A stretch of 34,032 nucleotides of DNA from a virus (IMGVR_UViG_3300032053_000274:1-34032), one strand, 5' to 3'; numbered from the stretch's first letter, positions 14,404-23,009 are shown. The notes: a model not told the origin generated them from the sequence alone. A program made the numbers and translations.

Positions 14404-14835
14404 CTAGGCAACCACCGTCTGCTGCTTCACGCCCTCGACCTTGAAAATCCACCCGAACGTATCCACGCCCGCCCAGCTCAGCGGCCCGAACGTGTACGTG
14501 ATCCGGTCAAACGTATCAATCGTATGATTGAACTGATCAGCATCCCGGCCCTTGAAAATCGTGTTCGGCACCGACTCCGCGAACCCCAGCGCCTCGCTCA
14601 CCGCCCGCGCCAGGCCCTGCGACCGCGCCACGTGCAGTTCCACCGCGATCGAGTGCAGTCCCGTCTTCATCCCCGCCGGGCCTTCTTCCCACGCCCCCGC
14701 GCCCGGATGCACCGTCATAAACGGGAACGCCGCCACCTGCTCCGGTGGATCGTCCGGTGCGCTCCGCACCGTCGTCAGCGCCGCCACCAGGTCCGCCATA
14801 ATCTCGTCAATCGCGCTCTGCAGAGTCACGGCCAT
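14404..14835 (-). CDS. Tail terminator / neck protein
   Basis: A 143-residue protein (MAVTLQSAIDEIMADLVAAL...) in the head-to-tail joining block, between the HK97 gp10-like protein and the tail tube. Length and position match the tail terminator (gpU-like) class; a Pro-rich loop (APDDPPEQVAAFPFMTVHPG) and a beta-rich body (HSIAVELHVARSQGLAR) also fit. The start at 14835 overlaps the preceding stop (TGATG) and has GGAGG 5 nt upstream. The assignment rests mainly on synteny. Confidence 0.6.
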   Translation of the reverse strand: MAVTLQSAIDEIMADLVAALTTVRSAPDDPPEQVAAFPFMTVHPGAGAWEEGPAGMKTGLHSIAVELHVARSQGLARAVSEALGFAESVPNTIFKGRDADQFNHTIDTFDRITYTFGPLSWAGVDTFGWIFKVEGVKQQTVVA

Positions 14836-15368
14836 CAACGCCTCCCCCATGCCGCCTGGATGTCATCGCCCAGTTGCTGCAGATAGCCCCGAATCTTGTT
14901 CAGGCTATCCTCAAATCCGCCGCGCAAAAACCGCCGAGGCTTCAATCCGCCCCGCTTCCCGATGATGCGCGCCACCTGCCCCCCGCTCGCAAACCCGTGC
15001 CGGCTCGCCCACACGTCCAGCGCCGCAGCCGGTGGCCAATGCCCGCTCTTGTGGCTCACCTCGGGATCGCCCATCCTGCCCGTGCCATACTCCATTGCCC
15101 GGCCCTTGTACCACAACGGCGATCCCGCGCTCGCGTTCAATAGGCCCACCTTCGCCCACAGCGGCACCTCGCGCGTGTCCACCTCGTATTGAATCATGTT
15201 CACCAGGTGGCCGGTATCGTGTGCGTCTCGGTTCGCCCGCTCGCGCGCCGCCGACTGCACCGTGACCCCGCACCGCTTCCAGAAATCTCCCAGCGGTTTG
15301 CCAATGAGTTCGGGCCCCAGCTTCTTCAGCAGCCGTTCCAATCCCACGATCTGGACCTGTGCCGGCAT
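14835..15368 (-). CDS. HK97 gp10-like neck protein
   Basis: A 177-residue protein (MPAQVQIVGLERLLKKLGPE...) with the layout of the HK97 gp10 tail-completion family: an N-terminal helix, a segment with alternating strands (TGHLVNMIQYEVDTREVPLW) and a conserved YGTGRMG phrase of the AMEYGT type (about residues 95-101), then a PRRFLRGGFE phrase near the C-terminus (the common PRPFL.pA motif). The start overlaps the preceding stop (TGATG); a GTG just upstream is an alternative. Confidence 0.78.
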   Translation of the reverse strand: MPAQVQIVGLERLLKKLGPELIGKPLGDFWKRCGVTVQSAARERANRDAHDTGHLVNMIQYEVDTREVPLWAKVGLLNASAGSPLWYKGRAMEYGTGRMGDPEVSHKSGHWPPAAALDVWASRHGFASGGQVARIIGKRGGLKPRRFLRGGFEDSLNKIRGYLQQLGDDIQAAWGRR

Positions 15369-15973
15369 CACACCCCCAAAATGTCAAACTTGATGTAGGG
15401 ATTCATCAAGATCGCCAAGTCTGGATCGTCCCTGAGCATCTGTTTAAGCTGACCCATCTCCGGCGACCCGACCACGCCAAAAACCGCGTCTTTGCGTTTG
15501 AAAAGCTTCTCACCCGCCAGCAAACACGCCTCCGCGATTGGCTTCGGCACGCTGGGCCAGCCCCACTTGCCGATCAGCTTGACGCCCTTTGACAATGTCG
15601 GGAACGAATACAAGCCGAGTGGGCTGGCGCACACCTTGGTGTAGGGTCTGCCGTCGAGTGCTGCATTGAACGGCTCCAGATCGTAATCCGTCGCCGCCCA
15701 GGCAGTTCCATACGTGCGGCTGCCGCTCACATCTGTCGCCAGCGTCGTCACGCTCACCAGGTCCCCAGGATACAACACGTCGCCGAACTCTGCCGTGAAA
15801 TAGCGCGTCGCATCGTTGGCATCTACGTAAAAGCGCCGGCTGCACTGCATGTCAATCGCCCGGCTGATCGCCTCCACGATGCTCTCCAGCTTCGTATCAT
15901 CGGCCGTGTCCCCCGTGATGATTCCGAGCCTGCCCTTGATCTCGGCCAGCGTCGCATACCCGTTTGTAATCAA
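15368..15973 (-). CDS. Head-tail connector / adaptor
   Basis: A 201-residue protein of the gp6-like connector class: an N-terminal helical part (ATLAEIKGRLGIITGDTADD then LESIVEAISRAIDMQCSRRF) with the typical phrase IDxxcxRxFY, followed by a beta segment and a long C-terminal helix. It follows the capsid block and precedes the gp10-like protein, which supports the role. The start codon is TTG at 15973 with AAAGGTG 5 nt upstream, 1 nt after the stop of the HNH gene. There is no ATG near the N-terminus. Confidence 0.75.
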   Translation of the reverse strand: MITNGYATLAEIKGRLGIITGDTADDTKLESIVEAISRAIDMQCSRRFYVDANDATRYFTAEFGDVLYPGDLVSVTTLATDVSGSRTYGTAWAATDYDLEPFNAALDGRPYTKVCASPLGLYSFPTLSKGVKLIGKWGWPSVPKPIAEACLLAGEKLFKRKDAVFGVVGSPEMGQLKQMLRDDPDLAILMNPYIKFDILGV

Positions 15974-15974
15974 G

Positions 15975-16595
15975 CTAACACCTTTCTAGAAACACTTCCA
16001 CTGGCCTAGCACCTTTGGAAGTATTACATGTCCGACAAGCTGGAACAACATTACTGGCAACGTGCTGGCCGCCTCTCGACAGCGGAACGATATGATCCAT
16101 TGTCATCTTCACATCGTTCCTACCACAATAAGCGCATCTATACTCGTGCCTCTCCAATATCTCCATCCATTCCTGCTTGGTCAACGCACCTGGTGCGCCG
16201 CGCTTCTTGGCTTGCCTTTCTCTCTCAAGCAAGATACGCTCCCATCGATGGGTCTCGCAGTATCTATAGCATATTTCCTTCACCTTGTCGGGATTCTCTG
16301 CTCTCCACTGCGCCGCACGCAGCGCATAGTATGCTAGATTCTTTGAGACACTGCGTTTGCTTCGCTCACGCAGCACATCGTATCCAACTTGTTCCCTATA
16401 CCGCTTGTCTTGTTCATCCCTTTTGCCTGGATTCGCCTTGCGCCATTCTGCGACACGGATAATTGATGCTCTATTTTCGCACTCCTTACACGCGGCCCTG
16501 CAACCGCCAATGCCTCTACCGTTCGAAGTCTTATAGAAATCTTCCAGCGGCTTCTCAATACCACATTTCGAGCAAATCCTGTGCGCAATGGCCAT
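15975..16595 (-). CDS. HNH homing-type endonuclease
   Basis: A 206-residue protein. The C-terminal HNH domain has paired CxxC zinc motifs (CAYCGRND and CRTCNTSK) and the core MTMDHIVPLSRGGQHVASN. The N-terminus carries another zinc motif (CSKCGIEKPLEDFYKTSNGR...CKEC), a common lead-in for HNH proteins of this type. The middle is Lys/Arg-rich and helical. The gene is visibly more AT-rich than its neighbours and sits between two structural genes, with GAGGGTG before its start. It is probably a mobile, free-standing homing endonuclease rather than a packaging nuclease. Confidence 0.85.
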   Translation of the reverse strand: MAIAHRICSKCGIEKPLEDFYKTSNGRGIGGCRAACKECENRASIIRVAEWRKANPGKRDEQDKRYREQVGYDVLRERSKRSVSKNLAYYALRAAQWRAENPDKVKEICYRYCETHRWERILLERERQAKKRGAPGALTKQEWMEILERHEYRCAYCGRNDVKMTMDHIVPLSRGGQHVASNVVPACRTCNTSKGARPVEVFLERC

Positions 16596-16599
16596 GCGT

Positions 16600-16971
16600 T
16601 CACCCTCGCAGATACCGGATGTGCGCTGTCACGCACGCCGTCAGCGCATCGCTGCCAGCCACGCTGATCGTGAGCGGCTGGTTCAGCGGAAACCGGTCGT
16701 GCGCGTTCGTGATCGCCGAGTTCGCATTGTCCACCGGCTTTTGCCTGGGCGCGTACAGCCCATCCGTCGCGCTATTCGCCACCGCCAGAATGTTCCCGCC
16801 GCGCTCGGTGTACGCAATCGTCACATCCGTCGTGTTGGGCGCGCTCGCGTGGTAATCCAGGAACACGTCCAGCAGGAAACCCTGCAGCGCCTCCGTCTGT
16901 GCGCTCCCCACCGCGCTCGCAGCCTCACCCGCCGTCGTCACCTTGACCTTGACCGTGCAGATTTCACTCAT
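16600..16971 (-). CDS. Putative minor head protein
   Basis: A 123-residue, beta-rich protein (CTVKVKVTTAGEAASAVGSA; later DVFLDYHASAPNTTDVTIAY and RFPLNQPLTISVAGSDALTA). I do not recognise a named family. The position between the capsid block and the connector suggests a minor virion component such as a decoration or head-completion protein. GGAGGG lies 11 nt before the ATG, with a dyad and palindrome in the leader. Confidence 0.6.
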   Translation of the reverse strand: MSEICTVKVKVTTAGEAASAVGSAQTEALQGFLLDVFLDYHASAPNTTDVTIAYTERGGNILAVANSATDGLYAPRQKPVDNANSAITNAHDRFPLNQPLTISVAGSDALTACVTAHIRYLRG

Positions 16972-17006
16972 CGCCTTCGTTCCCTCCCAAATTCGTTGTT
17001 CTGTTC

Positions 17007-17066
17007 ATGTAATACCAGTTATCCGTACCGTAGGGGCGAGGTTTCCTCGCCCTCTTCCTCGCCCCT
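17007..17066 (-). promoter_or_regulatory. Leader module: dyad plus GGGCGAGG hairpin
   Basis: The dyad reads GGATAACTGGTATTACATGA on the minus strand (17007-17024). The palindrome GTAGGGGCGAGG-TTT-CCTCGCCC (17030-17052) and a partial repeat (to 17066) lie on its upstream side. Confidence 0.6.
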
Positions 17067-17071
17067 CAATG

Positions 17072-17377
17072 CTATCGTTTCTTGCCCGATTTTGTCGCGC
17101 CTTCGACGACCACATGCGGCGTGATCGGTTCGTCCAGCGCAGCTTCCCCGCGCAGCACAGCCTGGCGCACCATCCGGTCCTCCGGCGGCGCCTCCATCGC
17201 GCGCGCTACAATCTCGGGCGCCTCATCGGTAGCTGGCACCAGTGTGCCCACGCTATCCCGCTCGATCCAGGCCGCCACCTCCGCCGGCAGCTCCACCATG
17301 TCGCCTGGCCCCATGAACAGCCCAATCCGGCCATAGCCTCGCCTCACCGTGTACTTTCGACATGCAATTTCAGCCAT
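17072..17377 (-). CDS. Small head-region protein
   Basis: A 101-residue protein (MAEIACRKYTVRRGYGRIGL...) with an acidic, Pro/Ala-rich middle (ATDEAPEIVARAMEAPPEDR) and a basic tail (GATKSGKKR). The start at 17377 is 7 nt from GGAGG; the ATG two codons upstream is too close. It follows the capsid-region fibre gene by 15 nt. No family is recognised. Confidence 0.6.
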   Translation of the reverse strand: MAEIACRKYTVRRGYGRIGLFMGPGDMVELPAEVAAWIERDSVGTLVPATDEAPEIVARAMEAPPEDRMVRQAVLRGEAALDEPITPHVVVEGATKSGKKR

Positions 17378-17392
17378 CGTCATACCTCCTGG

Positions 17393-18085
17393 TTATTTCC
17401 CACACAGCCAATAGATTGGGGCAGCCCGGGTGGCGGTATCAGATGAAAAGCCCGTCGTCGTGATCGTCAGCGTCGCCGTCACATCCCGCGCCGGAGTCAA
17501 AATACACACGGTCGGCGTCGTCGCAAACCCATGCGAGATGCTCGCCCCCGAGGTGTACGTCGCCGCCGTCCCATATTTGATCGGCCCGGTGAACGACACG
17601 CCCCCCTGCGATAGCGTGCTAGTCACATTCAATGTCCCGGAAATCACCGTATTGCCCGTTGCATCGGCCACGCTGAACGCGCTCGTGTCCATCGCCAGGC
17701 CGCCATTCAGCGCCGTGGCCCCCGTCACCGTCAGCGTCCCCGTGATCGCCGTATTATTCCCGATCACGCCTCCATCCACGGTCGAGCCGCTGACGGCCAG
17801 GCTGCCCGCGATAGTCGTGTCACCCGTTGCGCCATCCACGGCAAACTTTGACGTCGTTCCCTGGTTACTGTAGATTCGAACGTCACCACCGTTCCAGATT
17901 TCGACGCAATTCCCAGTCGGCCCGACGCTGTGACACTTGATGCCGCCCGACGTCAGCGCCTGCGGTTCCACCACTGGCGACGTCGGCGGCGCCGGAATCG
18001 GATACACCACGCCCAGGTAGCCCGCCACCAGGATCGCCACCACCACAATGAGCCACGCCAAATACTTTTTCGTCGTCTCGTTCAT
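17393..18085 (-). CDS. Membrane-anchored beta-repeat (fibre-like) protein
   Basis: A 230-residue protein. The N-terminus has a basic start (MNETTKKYL) and one strong hydrophobic segment (AWLIVVVAILVAGYLGVVYP, about 10-29), followed by a Pro-rich hinge. The rest is a repetitive, Thr/Gly/Val-rich beta region (SLAVSGSTVDGGVIG, TGTLTVTGATALNGGLA, NTVISGTLNVTSTLSQGG) like those of phage fibres and spikes. It sits just after the major capsid gene, where head fibres occur, yet has a signal-anchor, which is unusual for a virion protein. Start at 18085 by GAGGAG; a leader hairpin lies at 18102-18127. Confidence 0.62.
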   Translation of the reverse strand: MNETTKKYLAWLIVVVAILVAGYLGVVYPIPAPPTSPVVEPQALTSGGIKCHSVGPTGNCVEIWNGGDVRIYSNQGTTSKFAVDGATGDTTIAGSLAVSGSTVDGGVIGNNTAITGTLTVTGATALNGGLAMDTSAFSVADATGNTVISGTLNVTSTLSQGGVSFTGPIKYGTAATYTSGASISHGFATTPTVCILTPARDVTATLTITTTGFSSDTATRAAPIYWLCGK

Positions 18086-18101
18086 GTTCCTGCTCCTCAT
18101 A

Positions 18102-18127
18102 CCGGCGAGGCATCACCACCTCGCCGG
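18102..18127. other. 9-bp hairpin at a leader
   Basis: CCGGCGAGG (18102-18110) and CCTCGCCGG (18119-18127) form a perfect stem with an 8-nt loop, directly before the Shine-Dalgarno of the fibre-like gene. On the plus strand it is followed by CCTATTTTG, so it could act as a weak plus-strand terminator. Confidence 0.55.
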
Positions 18128-18132
18128 CCTAT

Positions 18133-18197
18133 TTTGTGAAGATACATTACCAATGTAGGGGCGCGGTCTCCGCGCCCTCCGCGGTCTCCGCGCCCTG
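18133..18197 (-). promoter_or_regulatory. Leader module with two palindrome units
   Basis: The dyad (18133-18154, TGTGAAGATACATTACCAAT on the plus strand) and two GTAGGGGCGCGG/CCGCGCCC-type units (18155-18197) fill the gap after the capsid gene stop (18203). Confidence 0.62.
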
Positions 18198-18202
18198 CTT
18201 GC

Positions 18203-19744
18203 TTACAGCGTCACGTCATAGATCGTATCCGCGCACTCCAGCCCGCTCGCCGCCCCCGTCGGGCTATAGCGTCCAAACCCGAAGCGCAGGCTGTACGTGA
18301 TCGTGCTCTGATCCAGGCCCGGATACCGCTCGAACTCGGTCCGCACGCGCCGCCGCCAACCCACCTTGAATCCGCGCCGGTTGAACACCTGCACCGTCCC
18401 ATAACTGTTGCCCGTGCTCGCGTGCACGAATCCGGTCGCCAGGCTCTTCTTGACCGCCATGCTGCTGATGATCGGATGCCCGATCATGTCACCGACCTGC
18501 CCATTCAACAGCGGCGAATTGCCCTGGAACTGACGCCACGCCTTGATCTCGTCAATCATGGCGATAGAGTCACCCGTGTAGGGATCGGCCACATACACCA
18601 GGTCTTTGGGATCCGTTGGATGTCCCCAATCCTGCAGGTACGTCTCGTCCACCATGCGCCCCTTGGCCGCCATCAGCGCATCCAGCGTGATCACGCCCGC
18701 CAGGTCCTTCTGGTTTGCCGTGTTGTCCACCAGGCCAGCGTGTCGCATCCCATCAAAGGCCAGGTAATGCTTTTCGGTTCCAACCGGATCGCTGTCAATA
18801 TTGATGTTGTCGGGCGAAGCGCCCGTGGTCGTGTCACCGTTCAACACGGCGCTGTCCGCATAGTGCGCCAACGAGAGTTGCGCTTGCCTGCGATAGTAGG
18901 GCACGAGCGGGATAATGCTGTCTTCTTCCATCTCGCCCGAATAGATCTGGCGGATGATGAACTTGTACGCCGTCACCGTCACCCGATTCGAGCCGGTTTT
19001 CTTCGGCGTGTACGCGCTCGGATCACGGATCGTGTTCTCGGCCACGAACAGCATCTCCGGCAGGTCAGCCTCCACCGGCAGATACGCCACCGGGTCCGTC
19101 ATCTCGAACGAATCAAGCAGCACGAACACGCGCGATTCAGTCCGCGCCGCTTCCCACAGCTCGCGCACGTACTGCGCGCCGATCAGTTGCGAGCCATACC
19201 CGCTATCGGCCGTGTCCATCGCGCCCGACTGGCCGCTGTCCGACGTGCGCATGTTGATCGCACCCAGCGCGCGCTGGTAGGCATCCATCTGCTCGAACTG
19301 CCCGCGCCCGTGCAGCGCCGCGTCTCGCGCGCTCAGCCAGGCCCTCGGGATCTTGGGGAACATGTCGTCAATCGCGCGCTTATCCCACTCGCGCACCGTG
19401 GCCTCGGGCACATACGCCGCCTCGGACAGTTCCGTGAACGCCTTGCGCAATTCCTCGCTCGGGCCGTTGCTCCGGCCCATGCGCGCCGCGCTCGTCAGAA
19501 CGTCGTGCGCCCACTCGATATCGGCCAGCGTCAAGCCCCATCGAGCGAACTTGCTGCCAGCCAGCTTCGGATCGCCCGCCCCGCCGAAGCGGAATTTGCG
19601 GCTGCCACCCTCGGCGCCGAACAGCTTATCCAGATACGTCTGGACCAATTGATTGATCCGCGCTTCACTCGTTTGCTCTCCCATCGTCGTCAAGCGCGCC
19701 TGAATATCTCGAACCAACTCCTCGTTGGTAGGTGCGTTAGGCAT
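18203..19744 (-). CDS. Major capsid protein (HK97 fold)
   Basis: A 513-residue major capsid protein. It has a helical N-terminal region (about residues 1-150) that could act as a scaffold (delta) domain removed by the protease. The body carries typical HK97-type elements: an E-loop and beta region (VRELWEAARTESRVFVLLDS), a spine and P-domain segment (YRRQAQLSLAHYADSAVLNG), and a C-terminal part (VQVFNRRGFKVGWRRRVRTE). The start at 19744 follows GGAGG and overlaps the last codons of the protease gene by 8 nt, as is common for protease-capsid pairs. It forms the icosahedral shell. Confidence 0.86.
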   Translation of the reverse strand: MPNAPTNEELVRDIQARLTTMGEQTSEARINQLVQTYLDKLFGAEGGSRKFRFGGAGDPKLAGSKFARWGLTLADIEWAHDVLTSAARMGRSNGPSEELRKAFTELSEAAYVPEATVREWDKRAIDDMFPKIPRAWLSARDAALHGRGQFEQMDAYQRALGAINMRTSDSGQSGAMDTADSGYGSQLIGAQYVRELWEAARTESRVFVLLDSFEMTDPVAYLPVEADLPEMLFVAENTIRDPSAYTPKKTGSNRVTVTAYKFIIRQIYSGEMEEDSIIPLVPYYRRQAQLSLAHYADSAVLNGDTTTGASPDNINIDSDPVGTEKHYLAFDGMRHAGLVDNTANQKDLAGVITLDALMAAKGRMVDETYLQDWGHPTDPKDLVYVADPYTGDSIAMIDEIKAWRQFQGNSPLLNGQVGDMIGHPIISSMAVKKSLATGFVHASTGNSYGTVQVFNRRGFKVGWRRRVRTEFERYPGLDQSTITYSLRFGFGRYSPTGAASGLECADTIYDVTL

Positions 19745-20855
19745 TTTGCCCTCCTGTGAAAATCTTGTGTAGTTGTAGCAGCGTCTCGTCCGTGCTCCGC
19801 TGCCCCTCATCACCCGCCGGCGTCTCGTCCTCGGACGCCGCCTCTTCTTTCGTCGCCCGCGCCAGCACGGCCTGGATCAACGTCACTGCCTGCTCCAGGT
19901 CGCCCTTGTTCCGCGCGCTCAGCATCGCCCCCGCCCGCAGCATGTCCGTGGCCATGAATTCGCCTTCGCCCTCCAGAAACAGCCCACGGATCTCCTCGGA
20001 TCCCAGCAAGGCCAGCTCCGCGCCAGACCGAAACTCGGGCGCTTCTTTGTCGAACTGCTGATAATGCCGCACCAGGTGATTGTACACGCCGCGCCGATCA
20101 GCGTCGGGAATCTCGGTGCTAGCCTGGAGCAGACGTGCCATCGCGGCAGCTACCCCACGCCAGACCACCAAACCCTCTGCCGTATGGTGCGGCAGCTTGT
20201 ACGCTCGTTTCGTGTTGGGCTCCATCGAAGAATCCACCCACGCGCATAACCGTCTCAAGGCGCTCTCCGTCGCCTCGCACTTTGCCATCTCGCCCGGCCC
20301 ATCCCACGTGGCCGTCTCCGGCGCCTTATCCGTCGTGTGTGGCGGGATCGCCCCCCGTGTCGTCACATCGCCCAACAGATTCTCGATCTCCCGGCCCAGC
20401 TCGGCCAGCGCCCTGACCTGCTCCGCCTTGAGCGCGTCCGGGTCCGCCGGCACCGGCACCGCACTAATATCCAACAGATCATGCCAGGTTTTTTTACCCT
20501 CCTGGACATCCTGCCAGCCAACGCTCACCGCGTTCAAAAAGCCGCGCCGGTACTTGCTCTCGATCTGCCGCGCAAATTCGTCCGCCTGGTCGAACTCCAC
20601 ATCCGCCAGCAATTCGCTGTTGGTGACCTCCACATTCACAATTCGACCGGGCGGCAATGTGCGGCCCATATAATCGTGCACGTAAAGAAAAACTGGATTG
20701 GCGCGAAAATTATCCAGCCGCCAGTCAGACGATGAAAGCGATTTACCGTCACGCTTTACGCCCTCTGTGGATGCGACAAAACGCATCGGTGAGCCTGGCT
20801 CATCGCTTTCATCTTTAGACTTTATTCTGTAACCTCGCAAGTATATTTTCGCCAT
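19737..20855 (-). CDS. Prohead maturation protease
   Basis: A 372-residue protein. The N-terminal domain (about 1-160) has the herpesvirus-assemblin-like (HK97 gp4, U35) pattern: FLYVHDYMGRTLPPGRIVNV with the catalytic His, and NAVSVGW with the catalytic Ser. A second domain (about 210-270; YKLPHHTAEGLVVWRGVAAA then YNHLVRHYQQ) is a conserved extension of many phage proteases. The C-terminus is helical and acidic and may act as scaffold. Start at 20855 with GGAGG upstream; an earlier GTG is less likely. It cleaves the capsid delta domain during maturation. Confidence 0.82.
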   Translation of the reverse strand: MAKIYLRGYRIKSKDESDEPGSPMRFVASTEGVKRDGKSLSSSDWRLDNFRANPVFLYVHDYMGRTLPPGRIVNVEVTNSELLADVEFDQADEFARQIESKYRRGFLNAVSVGWQDVQEGKKTWHDLLDISAVPVPADPDALKAEQVRALAELGREIENLLGDVTTRGAIPPHTTDKAPETATWDGPGEMAKCEATESALRRLCAWVDSSMEPNTKRAYKLPHHTAEGLVVWRGVAAAMARLLQASTEIPDADRRGVYNHLVRHYQQFDKEAPEFRSGAELALLGSEEIRGLFLEGEGEFMATDMLRAGAMLSARNKGDLEQAVTLIQAVLARATKEEAASEDETPAGDEGQRSTDETLLQLHKIFTGGQNA

Positions 20856-20883
20856 TGACAAAACCTCCAATTCCACTCTCCGC

Positions 20884-20934
20884 TTCTGTGAATCTACATT
20901 ACCAATACGGTAGGGGCGCGGTCTCCGCGCCCTC
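20884..20934 (-). promoter_or_regulatory. Leader module before the protease gene
   Basis: The clearest copy: the plus strand reads CTGTGAATCTACATTACCAA (within 20884-20908) followed by GTAGGGGCGCGGTCTCCGCG (from about 20911). It lies between the portal stop (20935) and the protease Shine-Dalgarno. Confidence 0.68.
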
Positions 20935-22986
20935 CTATCGGACCCCCGCCGTCATCGAACACCTGCAGTTGATGTCCTCCTCCGGCTCCCCGATCTGGCC
21001 CGGCGCAGGCCCTCGCCCGGCCCCCACCTCGAAATCCTCATCAATCTTGCGCGTCTGCCCATGCGCCTCGACGTGGGTGGGCCTCGTCCGCTCGTCCAAC
21101 CCGGCCAGCCACGTCTTCGATTCGACAACGTCGCTCTGCCGCCACGCCTCCAGCGTCCCGCCGTTCGCCGCCCCGATCACCTCGGTGCGCGCGATCGTCT
21201 CCGGCGTGCTGCGGATTCGCTCCGCCATCACGTCCAGCACGCGCTGCTCGAACTGGGGTATATTCTCGCCCGCCGCAATCCCTTCCTGTAGTGACGACTT
21301 CAGTCGTTCCCACGTCGTTTCATTCACCCGCTGCGCGAACCGCTGGGCGCGCCGCTCCAGGAATCGTGCCACCGCCGGCTGCGCCACGTCAAACGCCATC
21401 GTCAGCGCCAAATCCTCGAGCGCCTGCTGTCCCGCATCTTCCACGATCGTCAGCAGCACCGGCCGCGCCTCCGACCGGAACGCCTTGATCCACTGCGCCA
21501 TGTCGAACGGCTCAGCCGCCGCATCCTCCACCGACCGCGCAACTCGCTGCCGCAATCGAGCCAGCACGCTATCCTGCTGCCGGCGGAACAAATCCACAGT
21601 CACGCGCGTCACCTGCTTCTCGTAGCCCGTCGTCCGCCGCACGAATCGCGCAAAAAGCCTCTGGTGCTCGTCCGATCCGTAATCAATCGCGCGTGTCTGC
21701 CGAGGCGCCGTCTCCTCAGCCCCAGCCGATTCAGCAGGCGGTGCTGCCGGCGCGCCCGCTGGCGCCACCTCGCCACTATCCACCGGCAACAAGTTCGCCG
21801 GCGCCCACCACACGTCACCCCACGGCACTGGCTTCAGACCCTGTTCATCGCGCCACTCGTTGATCACAATCGCACCCGCGCCGATCTGTTCCTTGGCCCG
21901 CGTCCACTGCGCGCCTTCAGCCTCCTGGAGCACGCCGATCTCTGAGGCGTCGAACTCGGCCACGTCGGCCTGGTTCGGGAACATCGGCAGGAGTTGCTCG
22001 GTGATCTCCGTCGAGACGAATTTGCCTTGCGGCAACACGCAATTTTCCCACGCCGCCTTCAGCGCCGAGTTATAATTTTCGTAGGTGCGCTGGCCGCCCA
22101 CCAGGTCAATCGGCCAATGATACGCCCGGCAAATATCCTCCAGCGACCACTTCAGTCCGCCCAGGAACTCGGCCTCTTTCGGGTTGAACCCGACCGGCTT
22201 GACCTCGGCATCGAAGCGAAAGACCGCCCACCGGTGGGCCTTGTCCACGCCTCGGAGACGCCGCGCCAACGACTCCTCAATCGCCTTGGCTTGTTCGTCA
22301 TTGAATGTCTGACCCGATCGCGGCGACACCATCCCGCCCATTTGGATGCCGTTATCAAACAAATTCTTGTTCGACTTCATCCCCGCGCTCGCGTAATCTG
22401 CCGCCAGCCGTGCAGCAGCTAGTGGCGACAAGGGCGCGTACTCGTCGTTCGGATTCGGCAGCCGAATCCACATGACCTCGGTCGGCTTGTAAGCCACCTC
22501 GCGCACGCCATTTATTGGAAGATAGTAGTAGCCCGCAATGTACCGCTCCGGGTGCGGGATCACCCGAACACGATCCGGCCGCCCCCACCAGATCTCGCTC
22601 GGCGTCTGCACCCCGCTATCCCCGCGCTCCAAGAACCAAAAAGCCTGGCCCCATAAGCACAAGCTCAGTTCCGTCATCTCGATCAGCCGGTTGAACGTCC
22701 AAAAATTATTGACCTTCTTGAGCAGCGAATACAGCGGTCCGCTCATCACCTGTGACCGGTCGCCCTGCGCATTCAATTTGTAAAGCGCCAGCGGCAGCGA
22801 CGAGAGAAACTGCGCCCGCTGCGTCGCGCAGGCATACACGCCGTTGCTCGTGGCGATGTACTGGCCATACTCCGCGGGCGCCCACTCCTCGATCGGATGG
22901 CCCCATGCCTCGTCGGAGCGTTCCACCACGAGTGAGCCCAGCACAAACGCGCGCACTGCGTAACGAAGTCGATCAATGAGATTCAA
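20935..22986 (-). CDS. Portal protein fused to Mu gpF-like domain
   Basis: A 683-residue fusion. Residues 1 to about 400 are an HK97-type portal (LYSLLKKVNNFWTFNRLIEM, WGQAFWFLERG, VMWIRLPNPNDEYAPLSPLA, LKWSLEDICRAYHWPIDLVG). After an Ala/Pro linker (APAGAPAAPPAESAGAEE), residues about 440-683 form an SPP1 gp7/Mu gpF-type head morphogenesis domain with the hallmarks TIARTEVIGAANGG, DERTRPTHVEAHGQ and DINCRCSM. The portal is the DNA entry ring; gpF-like proteins are minor head components. The start codon is TTG (22986), GGAG 8 nt upstream. A 19-bp repeat also found at 7439-7457 lies in its 3' third. Confidence 0.88.
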   Translation of the reverse strand: MNLIDRLRYAVRAFVLGSLVVERSDEAWGHPIEEWAPAEYGQYIATSNGVYACATQRAQFLSSLPLALYKLNAQGDRSQVMSGPLYSLLKKVNNFWTFNRLIEMTELSLCLWGQAFWFLERGDSGVQTPSEIWWGRPDRVRVIPHPERYIAGYYYLPINGVREVAYKPTEVMWIRLPNPNDEYAPLSPLAAARLAADYASAGMKSNKNLFDNGIQMGGMVSPRSGQTFNDEQAKAIEESLARRLRGVDKAHRWAVFRFDAEVKPVGFNPKEAEFLGGLKWSLEDICRAYHWPIDLVGGQRTYENYNSALKAAWENCVLPQGKFVSTEITEQLLPMFPNQADVAEFDASEIGVLQEAEGAQWTRAKEQIGAGAIVINEWRDEQGLKPVPWGDVWWAPANLLPVDSGEVAPAGAPAAPPAESAGAEETAPRQTRAIDYGSDEHQRLFARFVRRTTGYEKQVTRVTVDLFRRQQDSVLARLRQRVARSVEDAAAEPFDMAQWIKAFRSEARPVLLTIVEDAGQQALEDLALTMAFDVAQPAVARFLERRAQRFAQRVNETTWERLKSSLQEGIAAGENIPQFEQRVLDVMAERIRSTPETIARTEVIGAANGGTLEAWRQSDVVESKTWLAGLDERTRPTHVEAHGQTRKIDEDFEVGAGRGPAPGQIGEPEEDINCRCSMTAGVR
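21289..21307. repeat. 19-bp intergenic-type repeat inside the portal gene
   Basis: TAGTGACGACTTCAGTCGT here is identical to the intergenic palindrome at 7439-7457. In the portal it encodes part of the helix ERLKSSLQEG. An exact 19-mer match is unlikely by chance in a genome of this size. Confidence 0.7.
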
Positions 22987-23009
22987 AGCGCCAGCTCCTA
23001 TTTGTCCCC

